A stretch of DNA of 64,000 bases from Dellaglioa algida DSM 15638 (GTDB lineage Bacteria > Bacillota > Bacilli > Lactobacillales > Lactobacillaceae). A program made the translations under genes and the position numbers. The notes under the pieces were generated by a model, which searched no databases, was not told the origin of the DNA, and saw only the letters and a program-made list of their open reading frames with translations. Position 1 is the stretch's first letter. The number at the start of each line of letters is the position of its first letter. The stretch is taken from positions 62,001 to 126,000 of the forward strand of contig NZ_AZDI01000003.1 in NCBI RefSeq assembly GCF_001434695.1, read 5' to 3'. Of the stretch, positions 1 to 8,535 are shown piece by piece.

Positions 1-1
1 T

Positions 2-922
2 GGTAATTTAGTTGCAGCATTTGCACCCACTTTTCTCATTCTATTGGTTGGTCGAATCGTTTCTGCACTTGCTCATGGTATCTTTATGACGATTGCATCT
101 GTTATCGCAGCTGACGTTGTTGAACCATCAAAACGTGCCAGTGCTATCTCAGTCATGTTTACTGGTCTAACTGTTGCAACCGTGACTGGTGTTCCACTAG
201 GTACCTTTATTGGTCAGCATACAAGTTGGCATGGATCATTTATTTTTATTAGCATTATTGGCTTAATCGGTTTGATAGCTAACTTTTTCCTTGTACCTGA
301 TGGTTTACCCATTCCAGGTAAATCTGATGCCCATGGCTTCATTCGCGTTCTTAAAAATAAATATTTATTGATTACATTGCTCTTAACGGCCCTAGGCTAT
401 GGTGGTACGTTCGTCGTCTACACATACATCACGCCACTTCTACAAATATCAATGGGTTACAGTGAGAGCGCCGTCGTTATTATCTTAATTGTCTATGGAT
501 TGATGGTTGCCCTTGGAAATACAATTGGTGGGCGTCTAGCAAACCACAATCCTCTTCAAGCCCTATTAAAAATGTTTATTGGTCTTGCGATTGTATTGTT
601 CATTCTTTTCTTTACTTCAAAACTATCAATTTTAGGTTTATTAACTGTTATGGCATTAGGCCTATTCGCCTTTATGAACGTTCCCGGTCTACAGTTATAT
701 ATTGTTCAATTAGCTGAAAAATATACACCTAAAGATATTACGCTAGCATCATCGCTAAATATTTCTGCGTTCAATGTTGGTATTACATTGGGATCCTTAA
801 TTGGTGGACAAGTTGTTTCTAAACTTAGTTTAGGAATGACCCCACTTTTCGGAACAGTAATGGTTTTAATTGCTATCTTTATGACTATGTACTTAATCAA
901 GCTCAATAAAAATGAAAAATAA
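2..922 (+). CDS. MFS transporter, sugar-efflux/AraJ-like, 5' truncated
   Basis: This is the C-terminal part of a 12-helix major facilitator superfamily exporter. The reading frame is open from base 2, so the start codon lies outside the window. About 306 residues remain, with roughly nine hydrophobic helices. The stretch GRIVSALAHGIFMTIAS near the visible start resembles helix 4 of the DHA1 arabinose-efflux/AraJ group, and charged loops separate the helices. The substrate (a drug, sugar or other small molecule) cannot be told. It ends at a strong convergent terminator shared with the nhaC-like gene on the other strand. Family membership is secure; the role is not. Confidence 0.85.
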   Translation, partial: GNLVAAFAPTFLILLVGRIVSALAHGIFMTIASVIAADVVEPSKRASAISVMFTGLTVATVTGVPLGTFIGQHTSWHGSFIFISIIGLIGLIANFFLVPDGLPIPGKSDAHGFIRVLKNKYLLITLLLTALGYGGTFVVYTYITPLLQISMGYSESAVVIILIVYGLMVALGNTIGGRLANHNPLQALLKMFIGLAIVLFILFFTSKLSILGLLTVMALGLFAFMNVPGLQLYIVQLAEKYTPKDITLASSLNISAFNVGITLGSLIGGQVVSKLSLGMTPLFGTVMVLIAIFMTMYLIKLNKNEK

Positions 923-973
923 CTAAAAACGAGCGATACCGAATTTTTATATTCGATATCGCTCGTTTTTAGT
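922..973. terminator. Bidirectional Rho-independent terminator
   Basis: Arms of 23 bp (922-944 and 951-973) pair with one mismatch around a six-base loop. They are flanked by A- and T-rich runs, so the hairpin can stop both the MFS gene from the left and the nhaC-like gene from the right. Confidence 0.85.
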
Positions 974-2344
974 TTAAGCTTTCTCTTCTTTCAAACCAAT
1001 GCCCGTCCAGCCACTGATAATTGAAAAAACTGGAGATAATAAACTAAAGAAGACAAATGGTAGGTAATCCAACGTTGGAACACCAAGCGTACTTGCCGCA
1101 AATGCGCCGGCAACACCCCAAGGAATCAAGTAATTGATTACTGTCCCACCATCTTCAAGTGCGCGACTCAATGCCAAGTTATCTAATTTAGACTTATCAA
1201 AAGCGGGTTTAAATGCCTTCCCTGGTAAGATAACTGATAGGTATTGTTCCCCAACAAATAAATTGACCCCAATTCCGGCAAATATAGTTGCCGTGATTAA
1301 TTTACCCGATGAGTTCAACCGTTTAACTAAAGGTTCCATAACAACTTGGATGATATTAAAGTTCATCAATAACCCACCTAAAGTTAACGTTAAGATAATT
1401 AATGAAACAGTTCCCATCATACTTGAAACTCCACCTCTAGTTAACAACATATCCACATTCGCATTACCTGTTTTAGAAACAAAACCTGATTGAATTAATG
1501 CGGCAATACTTTGCAAGCTCGTATGTGGTTTTTGAATAAATAACATCACTAACGATACACCAATGTTGATAAATAACGTTGGAATCGCTGGGATTTTTAA
1601 CCATGCGCAGACAAACATTAAAATAATTGGTAACGCGGCCCATGCCGTAATTGAGAAGTGGCTAGATAAGATTGAAATCGTCTGACTAATCTTATCCATA
1701 TTTGCTTCCGAACTACCACTTCCGAGTATGAAGTATAGAATCAAAGAGACCACAAAAGCAGGAATTGTTGTCCACATCATATTTTTAATGTGTTTAAACA
1801 AATCAGACTCCCCAATAGCCGCAGCTAAGTTCGTTGAATCAGATAAAGGTGACATCTTATCTCCAAAGATAGCACCTGAGATGATTGCCCCTGCAACTAA
1901 TGCGGGGTTAACACCCATTGTCATTCCCATCCCAAACAATGCAATCCCAACAGTTGAAATCAAGGTAAATGCACTTCCTATCGATAGTCCAATAATTGCA
2001 CAGACTACAAAGACCGATGGAACAAAAAATTTAACACTAATTAAGTTAAAGCCCCAAATCATTAAGGTTGGAATAATTCCTGCCGCAATCCAAGTTGCGA
2101 TTAATGACCCAATCAGGATAAAAATAAAGATGGGGATTAATCCGGTGCTCATTCCGTCCTTAATACCCGCGTGAACTTCTTCCCACGAAAAATGACGTAT
2201 TCTAGCCCATAATATCAATAAGCCGATGACCAACATTACTGGCGTTTGTGGTGATAATCCAAACTTGATAACGCCAAATCCCATAATAATTAACATACCC
2301 ATCAAAACACTTGCTGCTTCTGTAAACGATAATTTATTTTTCAT
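974..2344 (-). CDS. NhaC-family Na+/H+ antiporter-like transporter, probably a tyrosine transporter
   Basis: The 456-residue protein has about 11-12 membrane helices and the NhaC signature GDKMSPLSDST at residues 161-171. NhaC relatives exchange Na+ or H+ with cations, malate/lactate or amino acids. The gene stands alone behind a T-box leader whose apparent specifier codon is TAC (Tyr). Published comparative T-box studies assign T-box-linked NhaC relatives (YheL) as candidate tyrosine transporters, so tyrosine uptake is the best inference here. The start follows a GGAG ribosome site. A plain Na+/H+ antiporter is the alternative. Confidence 0.8.
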   Translation of the reverse strand: MKNKLSFTEAASVLMGMLIIMGFGVIKFGLSPQTPVMLVIGLLILWARIRHFSWEEVHAGIKDGMSTGLIPIFIFILIGSLIATWIAAGIIPTLMIWGFNLISVKFFVPSVFVVCAIIGLSIGSAFTLISTVGIALFGMGMTMGVNPALVAGAIISGAIFGDKMSPLSDSTNLAAAIGESDLFKHIKNMMWTTIPAFVVSLILYFILGSGSSEANMDKISQTISILSSHFSITAWAALPIILMFVCAWLKIPAIPTLFINIGVSLVMLFIQKPHTSLQSIAALIQSGFVSKTGNANVDMLLTRGGVSSMMGTVSLIILTLTLGGLLMNFNIIQVVMEPLVKRLNSSGKLITATIFAGIGVNLFVGEQYLSVILPGKAFKPAFDKSKLDNLALSRALEDGGTVINYLIPWGVAGAFAASTLGVPTLDYLPFVFFSLLSPVFSIISGWTGIGLKEEKA

Positions 2345-2451
2345 TAGTAAACACTCCTATTTTTTAGTCGGTTCTAGTATTTATCATGAAAAATTTGATA
2401 TCGAACCTTACTCCAATTTATATTTTGCATTTTTATTACCCCTTTTCTGGA

Positions 2452-2699
2452 CAAAAAAAGTCCCTGACACAATATTAAATATTGTATCAGGGACGACTCT
2501 AGCCGTGGTACCACCCAGTTTAATTGAGAACACAAATTCTCACTCACTAGATGATAACGGTTCTAGATATTTATCCGGTATTTAAATAACGTTAACGTAT
2601 TTGGTCCGTTTATCCTGATTGGTTCGCATCACCCACCAACTTTCTGACTCCCAGATAAAGAACTACTTTTGTGTTAACTTCATTTATTAAGTTGAATGA
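2452..2699 (-). promoter_or_regulatory. T-box riboswitch leader, tyrosine specifier (UAC)
   Basis: Read on the minus strand, the leader has a stem I base formed by two GTTAAC segments, an AGTA motif, and the apical element GGTGGGTGATGCGAACC. A TAC specifier (complement of 2597-2599) is followed by a purine. The T-box core TGGGTGGTACCACGG lies at 2503-2517. A terminator hairpin at 2460-2494 has a T run at 2452-2460. All the canonical parts are in the right order. The leader should let the nhaC-like gene be read when uncharged tRNA-Tyr accumulates. The specifier was placed by eye. Confidence 0.93.
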
Positions 2700-2728
2700 A
2701 TCTTAACATGCCGAAATATTCTTGTCAA
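2700..2728 (-). promoter_or_regulatory. Sigma-A promoter of the T-box leader
   Basis: On the minus strand, TTGACA (2723-2728) lies 17 bp from TAAGAT (2700-2705), next to the 3' end of the sulP gene. Confidence 0.75.
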
Positions 2729-2740
2729 TCAATCTATATT

Positions 2741-4357
2741 TTATAGAATTTCTTTTAGAACACGATCAACTGAGAAATAGAACGCATCTTTTCCTGCCGT
2801 CTCTTCAAATCCTGATCGTTCAAACATTTTCATCACGTTTGGTTGAACAGAAGAAAAGATGACTTCGTGATTTTTTTTCTGAGCATCCTGGTAAAAATCT
2901 TGAATGACGGCCATTGCTGTATTATCAATTGAGGGTACCCCACGTAACGAGAAGATAACTAAATCTCGTTCGTGAAGTGGTTGCAATGCCTTATCCAAAC
3001 GGTCTGCGGACATAAAGAATAACGGTCCAGTGATATAAACAACAGCCCAGTCAGCCTTCAATCCTTCTTGTGCCGTTTCAACTTTACTTAAGTCAACGTC
3101 TTCAACCACAACATCCAAAATAGAACTCTTAGCCACAAAGATAACGATTCCGACCATTACGCCCATCATAATGGCCGTACTTAAATCAAAGATAACCGTA
3201 CTAACCAACGTTAGGAAAAATAAAATTAGGGCGCTTTTAAATTTATTCTTAAAAAGATATTTAATGGCTGACCACTCATTCATGCGCCATGAAGTTACAA
3301 CTAAAACCCCAGCCAATGCAGCCAAAGGAATCTGTGCCATAATTGGCGCCAATAAAAGCATTGAAACTAATAATGCGAGTGCATGAAAAATACCGGTTAA
3401 TCGTGTTTGTGCACCCGATTTAATTGCCACGCTTGTCCTAGCAATTGCAGCTGTAGCTGGAATTCCACCAAAGAACGGTAGAATCATATTTCCAATACCT
3501 TGGGCAATTAATTCTTGGTTACTATCTAATGCCTTACCAGTCATACGACCGGCTGAAGCACCACACAATAAACTTTCAATCATCCCTAATAAAGCAATAC
3601 TTGCTCCAGGAACAATTAAATTTTTAACAGTCTGAAGATCTAATGATCCCAATTGTAATCGATCCCCGCTAATAACGCTCGTTGGAATTTTACCAACAGT
3701 CGCAACATCTAACTTGAATACCATCGTAATGGCAGTCGTCACAATAATTGCGATTAAAGAAGCAGGTACCACTTTATTCCATTTTTTCGGAAAAATGAAT
3801 AACGCGATGACGACTAAAACTGCCATCAAAGTTGTCGCCAGTTTAGGCTGGAATCCAAGACTAGAATAACTCCCAATCTTCTCAATTAAACTGCCTCCGG
3901 TTGAATGCGTTCCAAAAAAATTATCTAATTGACCGAACGCAATAATAATTGAAATACCCGATGTAAAACCCGTAATAACAGGCGCCGGAATAAATGTTGT
4001 TAGAACCCCTAATTTAAAAATACCGGCTAATAATAAAATAATACCCGCAATTAAAGTGGCAATAAAAACCCCTTTTAGTCCATACTGCGCAATTACACCC
4101 ATTAATACAGCAGCCATTGCACCAGTTGGCCCGGATATCTGATAATAGGCGCCTGATAACGTACTGATCAGAATACCGGCTACAATTGCTGTTATCAAAC
4201 CCGCAGCAGCTGTTGCACCACTTGATACACCAAAAGCTAAAGCTAATGGGATTGCAACCGCTGCAACCGTTAATCCTGCCATTAAATCCTTAGCCAACTT
4301 GGCCAGGTTATACCCTTTAAACTCATCTTTTAACATTGAAATATAATTTGATATCAT
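2741..4357 (-). CDS. SulP (SLC26)-family anion transporter with STAS domain
   Basis: This is a 538-residue membrane protein. A transmembrane core of about 12-14 helices is followed by a C-terminal cytoplasmic STAS domain of about 110 residues containing SIDNTAMAV, equivalent to the anti-sigma-antagonist fold. SulP proteins carry sulfate, bicarbonate or other anions; the substrate is not evident. I chose the ATG at 4355-4357 because AGGAG lies seven bases upstream. An in-frame ATG 27 bases earlier lacks such a site. It lies downstream of the mntH-usp operon and is separated from it by a terminator. It runs toward the T-box promoter with no clear terminator of its own. Confidence 0.9.
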   Translation of the reverse strand: MISNYISMLKDEFKGYNLAKLAKDLMAGLTVAAVAIPLALAFGVSSGATAAAGLITAIVAGILISTLSGAYYQISGPTGAMAAVLMGVIAQYGLKGVFIATLIAGIILLLAGIFKLGVLTTFIPAPVITGFTSGISIIIAFGQLDNFFGTHSTGGSLIEKIGSYSSLGFQPKLATTLMAVLVVIALFIFPKKWNKVVPASLIAIIVTTAITMVFKLDVATVGKIPTSVISGDRLQLGSLDLQTVKNLIVPGASIALLGMIESLLCGASAGRMTGKALDSNQELIAQGIGNMILPFFGGIPATAAIARTSVAIKSGAQTRLTGIFHALALLVSMLLLAPIMAQIPLAALAGVLVVTSWRMNEWSAIKYLFKNKFKSALILFFLTLVSTVIFDLSTAIMMGVMVGIVIFVAKSSILDVVVEDVDLSKVETAQEGLKADWAVVYITGPLFFMSADRLDKALQPLHERDLVIFSLRGVPSIDNTAMAVIQDFYQDAQKKNHEVIFSSVQPNVMKMFERSGFEETAGKDAFYFSVDRVLKEIL

Positions 4358-4431
4358 CACTTTACTCCTAATTTTGTTATACATAAAAGCATAACATAAA
4401 CCTTATATATAAATAAACAAGTAAACGTTTC

Positions 4432-4472
4432 CCAAATAAAAATGACTAAATCTTTAGTAGATTTAATCATTT
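4432..4472 (-). terminator. Terminator of the mntH-usp operon
   Basis: Arms at 4440-4453 and 4459-4472 form a 14-bp stem, allowing one G-U pair. A T-rich tract follows on the minus strand. Confidence 0.75.
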
Positions 4473-4489
4473 TGTATAACTTATTCCTA

Positions 4490-4936
4490 TTAACGAACAA
4501 CCATTACTGAAACTGGTGCGTACTTAGCTACGTATGCTGCCTGGCTACCTAAATACTTACCAAATCCCTTGGTTACCGCTGATCCAACAACAACTAAATC
4601 AGGTTTCACATCAGGAATAACATCCTTAACAATTGTTTCTCCGGGTTCACCCTCGGCAAGAACAATATGGACTTCCTTAACACCTGCATCTAATGCACTT
4701 TGTTTGTATTCTTGAAGTTGTTTTTCAACCTTCAAGCGTTTTTCAGCTAACGTATCTTTTGTTAAAACTTGGAAAACGTTCAAGTCATCTGACTCTAGAA
4801 CTGTAACAATGTGTAGCAGAGAATCATCATCTAAAGCATGACTAACCGCATTTAAGAATGCTAACTGTGCATCGGCCGAATTATCGACCCCAACAAGAAT
4901 GTTCTTATGCTTTGGTAATTCAAAACTTTTTTTCAT
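4490..4936 (-). CDS. Universal stress protein, UspA family
   Basis: This is a 148-residue single-domain UspA protein. Its N-terminus (NILVGVDNSADAQLAF) is the family beta-strand and adenine-binding turn. The C-terminus carries a GSAVTKGFGKYLGSQ segment, which approximates the ATP-binding G-x2-G-x9-G-S motif. UspA proteins bind ATP or AMP and support survival under stress; no enzymatic reaction is known. It lies 18 bp after mntH on the same strand and ends at a terminator, so it is probably co-transcribed with mntH. That link suggests a role in metal or oxidative stress, which is inference. Confidence 0.92.
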   Translation of the reverse strand: MKKSFELPKHKNILVGVDNSADAQLAFLNAVSHALDDDSLLHIVTVLESDDLNVFQVLTKDTLAEKRLKVEKQLQEYKQSALDAGVKEVHIVLAEGEPGETIVKDVIPDVKPDLVVVGSAVTKGFGKYLGSQAAYVAKYAPVSVMVVR

Positions 4937-4954
4937 GTGATTTTTCTCCCTATT

Positions 4955-6331
4955 CTATAAAATTTCTTCGAAAAATTGAATAACTAAATTGAAAACTAAT
5001 TGAATATTTAAAATTGTTAAACCGATTGCGGCAGCCCAACCAATGATTGATACCCATAGTGGATTAACAAATCGTTCACCCATGTATTTCTTTGAAGAGG
5101 TGAACCAGATTAATGGAATCATTGTGAATGGCAAAGCGACGGATAAGAATACTTGTGAATACACAAGCAGGTTATCTAGGACACCTTCAGTACCACCCCA
5201 AATAATTGCGGCGACCATAACGGGAATTACTGCGATTATACGTGTTACCAATCGACGCGCCCATAATGGCATTTTTAAATGTATAAAACCTTCCATGATA
5301 ATCTGACCAGTTAAGGTTCCGGTAATCGTCGCATTCTGTCCTGAAGCCAATAAGGCTACAGCAAACAGTGTTGACAGTACGGGCGATGCAATCCCTTTAG
5401 CAATCGTATTATCACTTAATGCTCGGTATAAATCACCGAACGCTTGAAGTTGGTCTGCATGTCCGAAGAACAAAGCAGCTCCCAAAAGTAAAAGTAAACT
5501 GTTAACGATTGTTGCACCAAATAATTGAATATTTGAATCCCAAGTTGTAAAACGCACAACCTTTGCAACTTCTTCTTCGTCACTTGAATCGTATTGACGC
5601 GTTTGAGCGATTGAAGAATGGAGGTACAAGTTATGTGGCATAACTGTTGCACCAATGATACCTAAAGCTAATGTTAATTGATCATGGTTCATAACGATTG
5701 ATGCTCTTGGTAAGATACCACCCATGATACCTGCTAAACTTGGTTTTGATAAAGCAACCAAGTAAAGGAAAATAATTAAAATTGATGCAATCAATGTCGC
5801 AACAATTGCTTCAATTGTTCTAAATCCTAATTTTGTTAACAATAATAGTAAGAAAACATCTAAGATGGTAATCATAACGCCCATTGTTAATGGAATTCCG
5901 AAAAGTAATTGCAAGGCGATCGCCCCACCAATTACTTCGGCAATATCTGTTGCCATAATTGCTAATTCTGTCATGATCCATAAAAGGAACCCAACCGGTT
6001 TGTTGGTATGATCACGGATTGCTTGTGCCAAATCCATTCTTGTAACGACCCCTAACTTAGCGGCCATATATTGCATTAACATGGCGATAAGTCCAGAGAA
6101 AATAACGACTGACAATAGTAAGTAGCGGTATTGAGCACCACCGATGATTGATGTAATCCAATTACCTGGATCCATATAACCAACGGCTACTAACGCACCC
6201 GGCCCACTAAATGCCCATAAGGTCCGTAAAAAACCGGCACTTTTTGGAACTTCGACTGATCCATTTACTTCTTCTAAACTAGCACTCTTTGTTGTGGTAG
6301 CCATTTTTGGTTCTTGCACTTCTTTCGACAT
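4955..6331 (-). CDS. mntH: Mn2+/H+ symporter, Nramp family
   Basis: The 458-residue protein has 11 predicted helices and both Nramp metal-binding motifs: DPGN in helix 1 (residues 54-57) and MPHN in helix 6 (residues 231-234). It imports Mn2+ with protons across the cytoplasmic membrane. An AGGAGTGG ribosome site precedes the ATG. A long polar N-terminal extension of about 35 residues comes before helix 1. A DtxR-type palindrome lies just upstream of its promoter and an mntR-like gene is next door, so control by manganese status is likely. Lactobacilli often use high Mn2+ in place of superoxide dismutase, which fits the H2O2-making enzymes elsewhere in the window. Confidence 0.95.
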   Translation of the reverse strand: MSKEVQEPKMATTTKSASLEEVNGSVEVPKSAGFLRTLWAFSGPGALVAVGYMDPGNWITSIIGGAQYRYLLLSVVIFSGLIAMLMQYMAAKLGVVTRMDLAQAIRDHTNKPVGFLLWIMTELAIMATDIAEVIGGAIALQLLFGIPLTMGVMITILDVFLLLLLTKLGFRTIEAIVATLIASILIIFLYLVALSKPSLAGIMGGILPRASIVMNHDQLTLALGIIGATVMPHNLYLHSSIAQTRQYDSSDEEEVAKVVRFTTWDSNIQLFGATIVNSLLLLLGAALFFGHADQLQAFGDLYRALSDNTIAKGIASPVLSTLFAVALLASGQNATITGTLTGQIIMEGFIHLKMPLWARRLVTRIIAVIPVMVAAIIWGGTEGVLDNLLVYSQVFLSVALPFTMIPLIWFTSSKKYMGERFVNPLWVSIIGWAAAIGLTILNIQLVFNLVIQFFEEIL

Positions 6332-6371
6332 TTTTCACCACTCCTTTAATTATTTTCTTTCTCAATTCCTT

Positions 6372-6424
6372 ATTATACTCAAACTTTATACATTGTAAAC
6401 AAAAAGTTTAGGTTAACCTTAAAT
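6372..6424 (-). promoter_or_regulatory. mntH promoter and MntR-type operator
   Basis: Minus-strand TTTACA (6394-6399), a 16-bp spacer and TATAAT (6372-6377). An imperfect palindrome TTTAGGTTAACCTTAAA is centred near 6414, just upstream of the -35 element (about -50). It resembles DtxR/MntR boxes and the second site upstream of mntR. Confidence 0.7.
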
Positions 6425-6456
6425 CATTTTACCGACTATTAAATTTTTTTAATTCA

Positions 6457-6497
6457 ATAAAAAAAGGCCGCTGATATCAATTTGATATCAACAACCT
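6457..6497 (-). terminator. Terminator of mntR
   Basis: A stem of 15-bp arms (6465-6479 with 6483-6497, a few mismatches) contains TGATATCA on each side. A run of T follows on the minus strand. Confidence 0.75.
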
Positions 6498-6531
6498 CTA
6501 TGATTTTTAATTCAATTTTTTTATTATAAGC

Positions 6532-7203
6532 TTACTTAACAAAAATATAATGAGCAGCTTTATAACTGATATTTCTAACCTCGCCAGTATTTTCTAGCTT
6601 GATTTCAACCGGCCCTTCAAAAGGCGCATGCGAAACAACTGTTAATTTATCGCCAATGTGTAATTCTAGGTCATCTAAGTAAGTTAGCAAATCATGATTA
6701 TCGATGAAACGTTCAATATTAACTTTAGTTCCATCTTCAACCGCTTCTAAAACTAAATGGCTATCTTCCTCATAGTTGCCTTCCTTATCAGGAATAACAC
6801 CACCATGTGGACAATGCGTTAGATAACCCAAGAACTCATTTAAATGATCAAGTAAATATTCACTTGTCACATGTTCAAGTAATTCTGATTCACCATCAAC
6901 ATCTTGTAATTTGTAGTTTAACTTATAAACTAAGAAACACTCCCACAAACGGTGCTTACGCACTAAATCTTCGGCCAATAATATCCCAGGTTTCGTTAAT
7001 GAAATCCCCGCGTATGGCGTATGTTCAACTAGTTCTTCTTTAACAAGTTTGTTGACCATTTCTGTAACTGATCCGGCCGCAATGTTCAGACTAAGCGCAA
7101 TCTGTTTGTTCGATATTTTCTTTTGCGTACCGCCTAATTCAAAAATAATTTTTAAATAATCTTCCTTCATAGGTGTCATATTCGAGCTTTCATTTTTTGT
7201 CAT
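6532..7203 (-). CDS. mntR: DtxR/MntR-family metal-dependent regulator
   Basis: This is a 223-residue iron/manganese-dependent repressor of the long DtxR type. It has a winged helix at about residues 1-65 (ISNKQIALSLNIAAGSVTEM), a metal-binding and dimerisation domain at about 66-140 with the segment LTHCPHGGVIP, and a C-terminal SH3/FeoA-like domain at about 150-223. It should sense Mn2+ (or Fe2+) and control mntH and itself; matching palindromes lie upstream of both genes. The ribosome site GGAAGTG is rather far from the chosen ATG, so a slightly later start is possible. The mntR name rests on the mntH neighbourhood; an SloR/IdeR-like iron sensor is the alternative. Confidence 0.88.
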   Translation of the reverse strand: MTKNESSNMTPMKEDYLKIIFELGGTQKKISNKQIALSLNIAAGSVTEMVNKLVKEELVEHTPYAGISLTKPGILLAEDLVRKHRLWECFLVYKLNYKLQDVDGESELLEHVTSEYLLDHLNEFLGYLTHCPHGGVIPDKEGNYEEDSHLVLEAVEDGTKVNIERFIDNHDLLTYLDDLELHIGDKLTVVSHAPFEGPVEIKLENTGEVRNISYKAAHYIFVK

Positions 7204-7243
7204 TAGTTAATCAATTCACTTCCATTTTCTTAATAGTAAATTT

Positions 7244-7296
7244 ATTATATCAGAATAACGGATGAATTGTAACTTATTTCTTAGGATAGCCTAACC
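7244..7296 (-). promoter_or_regulatory. mntR promoter and MntR-type operator
   Basis: Minus-strand TTACAA (7267-7272), a 17-bp spacer and TATAAT (7244-7249). The operator TTAGGATAGCCTAACC at 7281-7296 closely matches the DtxR box pattern and again sits just upstream of the -35 element. Confidence 0.65.
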
Positions 7297-7326
7297 TTTC
7301 AATCTAAAACGCCTAAACGTGGGAGC

Positions 7327-7590
7327 TTAGATTATTACTATAATCACTTCAGTATTATTTAACCGACAAAAGAAATCCTTACAGCTCACATAAATCTCAT
7401 TACCATCATCAGCGATATCCATTTTTAAATACATTCATTTCATCTGTATTCAATTAACTTCTGTATTCAATTAACTTCTTACAAACGTAACACTCTCATC
7501 AATATACTTTATTGATAAAAACATATTAGGTATTAAGTCAACTTCTTCAATTTTCGTAATATTTATTCTTGTCATTTTTATGATTCCCAT
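7327..7590 (-). pseudogene. Possible decayed small gene with a 17-bp tandem duplication
   Basis: On the minus strand an ATG at 7590 opens 39 codons with coding-like composition (it begins MGIIKMTRINITKIEE) and then a stop. Coding-like sequence resumes in other frames (for example DIADDGNEIYVSC) down to 7327. The break region contains a perfect 17-bp tandem duplication (7444-7460 and 7461-7477). I do not recognise the family. It may simply be noncoding AT-rich DNA. Confidence 0.3.
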
Positions 7591-7604
7591 TTTTTTGCAT
7601 TAAA

Positions 7605-7654
7605 ATAGGATTCGAGCATTCTTTTTAAGAAATGTCTCGAATCCTATCTTTTTG
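7605..7654 (+). terminator. Strong hairpin, terminator-like
   Basis: Arms at 7605-7616 and 7636-7647 pair perfectly for 12 bp, with extra pairing inside. CTTTTT follows on the plus strand and only TTTT on the minus strand. No intact gene ends here, so it may be a relic or the end of the leftward repeat transcript. Confidence 0.5.
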
Positions 7655-7910
7655 TAGTAGGAAAGCCGAAACCCGTGTTACCGAGAGTCGATTTTGCTTG
7701 ATTGTTAATATGTTTCGCCTCTATATCTTTATACTTATCTAGTTCTATGAAGTCGCTTTTACATGCATTAATCATACAATTTCGAATGACGCCCTTTGAG
7801 CGATTTGTCTATCCATTCGAGTTCAAACGTTTCTTCAAGACCAAATACCTGTGAATCCGATTATTCGTTCTACTAAAACTTGAATCATCAAACTTCGATA
7901 TCTTGATTTG
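7644..7910 (-). pseudogene. Unrecognised ORF remnant with an in-frame stop
   Basis: On the minus strand one frame reads a coding-like peptide out of the first repeat copy to a TAG at 7809-7811. It then continues in the same frame (containing MINACKSDFIELDKY and HINNQAKSTLGNTGF) to a stop at 7644. The lower part alone is a 43-codon ORF starting at 7775. This looks like the C-terminal end of a decayed gene. I do not recognise the family and assign no function. Confidence 0.35.
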
Positions 7911-8378
7911 CTTTTTAATGCTCAAGACCGGCACCGTTTTAATACGCCTTACCCGACGTCTCTCAACGTCAATGACTTGCCGTACATTGTAAATTTGAAA
8001 CACCATCTTAATTGATGTGTCCTGATTTGCTTTTTAGCGCTCAAGACCAGCACCGTTTTAATACGCCTTACCCGACGTCTCTCAACGTCAATGACTTGCC
8101 GTACATTGTAAATTTGAAACACCATCTTAATTGATGTGTCCTGATTTGCTTTTTAGCGCTCAAGACTAGCACCGTTTTAAAACCTCGTTCGACGTCTCAC
8201 GACGTCGCTAATACCAAAATTCTAAACTATCGGAGTAAACATCATCTAACTTGATGTGTCTTGATTTGCTTTTTAATGCTCAAGACCGGCACCGTTTTAA
8301 TACGCCTTGCTCGACGTCTCTCAATGTCAATAACTTGTGTTACATTTTTCAACTATCTTCAGCACTAAACATCGTCCA
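7901..8378 (-). repeat. Four-copy tandem repeat, period about 119 bp
   Basis: Copies begin at 7901, 8020, 8139 and 8259. The first two differ at only about four positions; copies three and four are diverged. Each holds, on the minus strand, a GACGT...ACGTC-type hairpin and a longer TCTTGA...TCAAGA stem around AAAAAGC. In copies two and three the second arm is TCAGGA, which keeps pairing by a G-U wobble only in minus-strand RNA. There are no spacers as in CRISPR and no transposase. The function is unknown. Confidence 0.75.
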
Positions 8379-8475
8379 ACTAACTCCGTTTTTAAAAACC
8401 ATTAAGTGAGTTTAAAAAAGTGACTTCAGTTTTATTTTGTTCAGGGATTTCGATAGCTTTCCTTGCTACAAATAA

Positions 8476-8503
8476 AGTATAACACAAATGAAAACGGTTG
8501 CAA
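8476..8503 (-). promoter_or_regulatory. Leftward promoter with overlapping cre-like box
   Basis: Minus-strand TTGCAA (8498-8503), a 16-bp spacer and TATACT (8476-8481). The plus-strand sequence TGAAAACGGTTGCA at 8489-8502 fits the cre pattern TGNAANCGNNNNCA. The promoter lies after the merR stop codon and points into the tandem repeat array. Confidence 0.5.
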
Positions 8504-8535
8504 GTGTTTTGTTCATTTATTTTAAAATTCTTTTT

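Noticed and set aside
1728-2174. A 148-codon open frame on the plus strand inside the nhaC-like gene
   Set aside because: It is antisense to a well-supported membrane protein, has no ribosome site and reads as low-complexity Ile/Pro/Lys-rich sequence.
7901-8378. CRISPR array
   Set aside because: The units are contiguous tandem repeats of about 119 bp with no 30-40 bp unique spacers and no cas genes.
7644-8503. Insertion sequence or transposon
   Set aside because: No transposase motif, no terminal inverted repeats and no target duplication were seen around the repeats.
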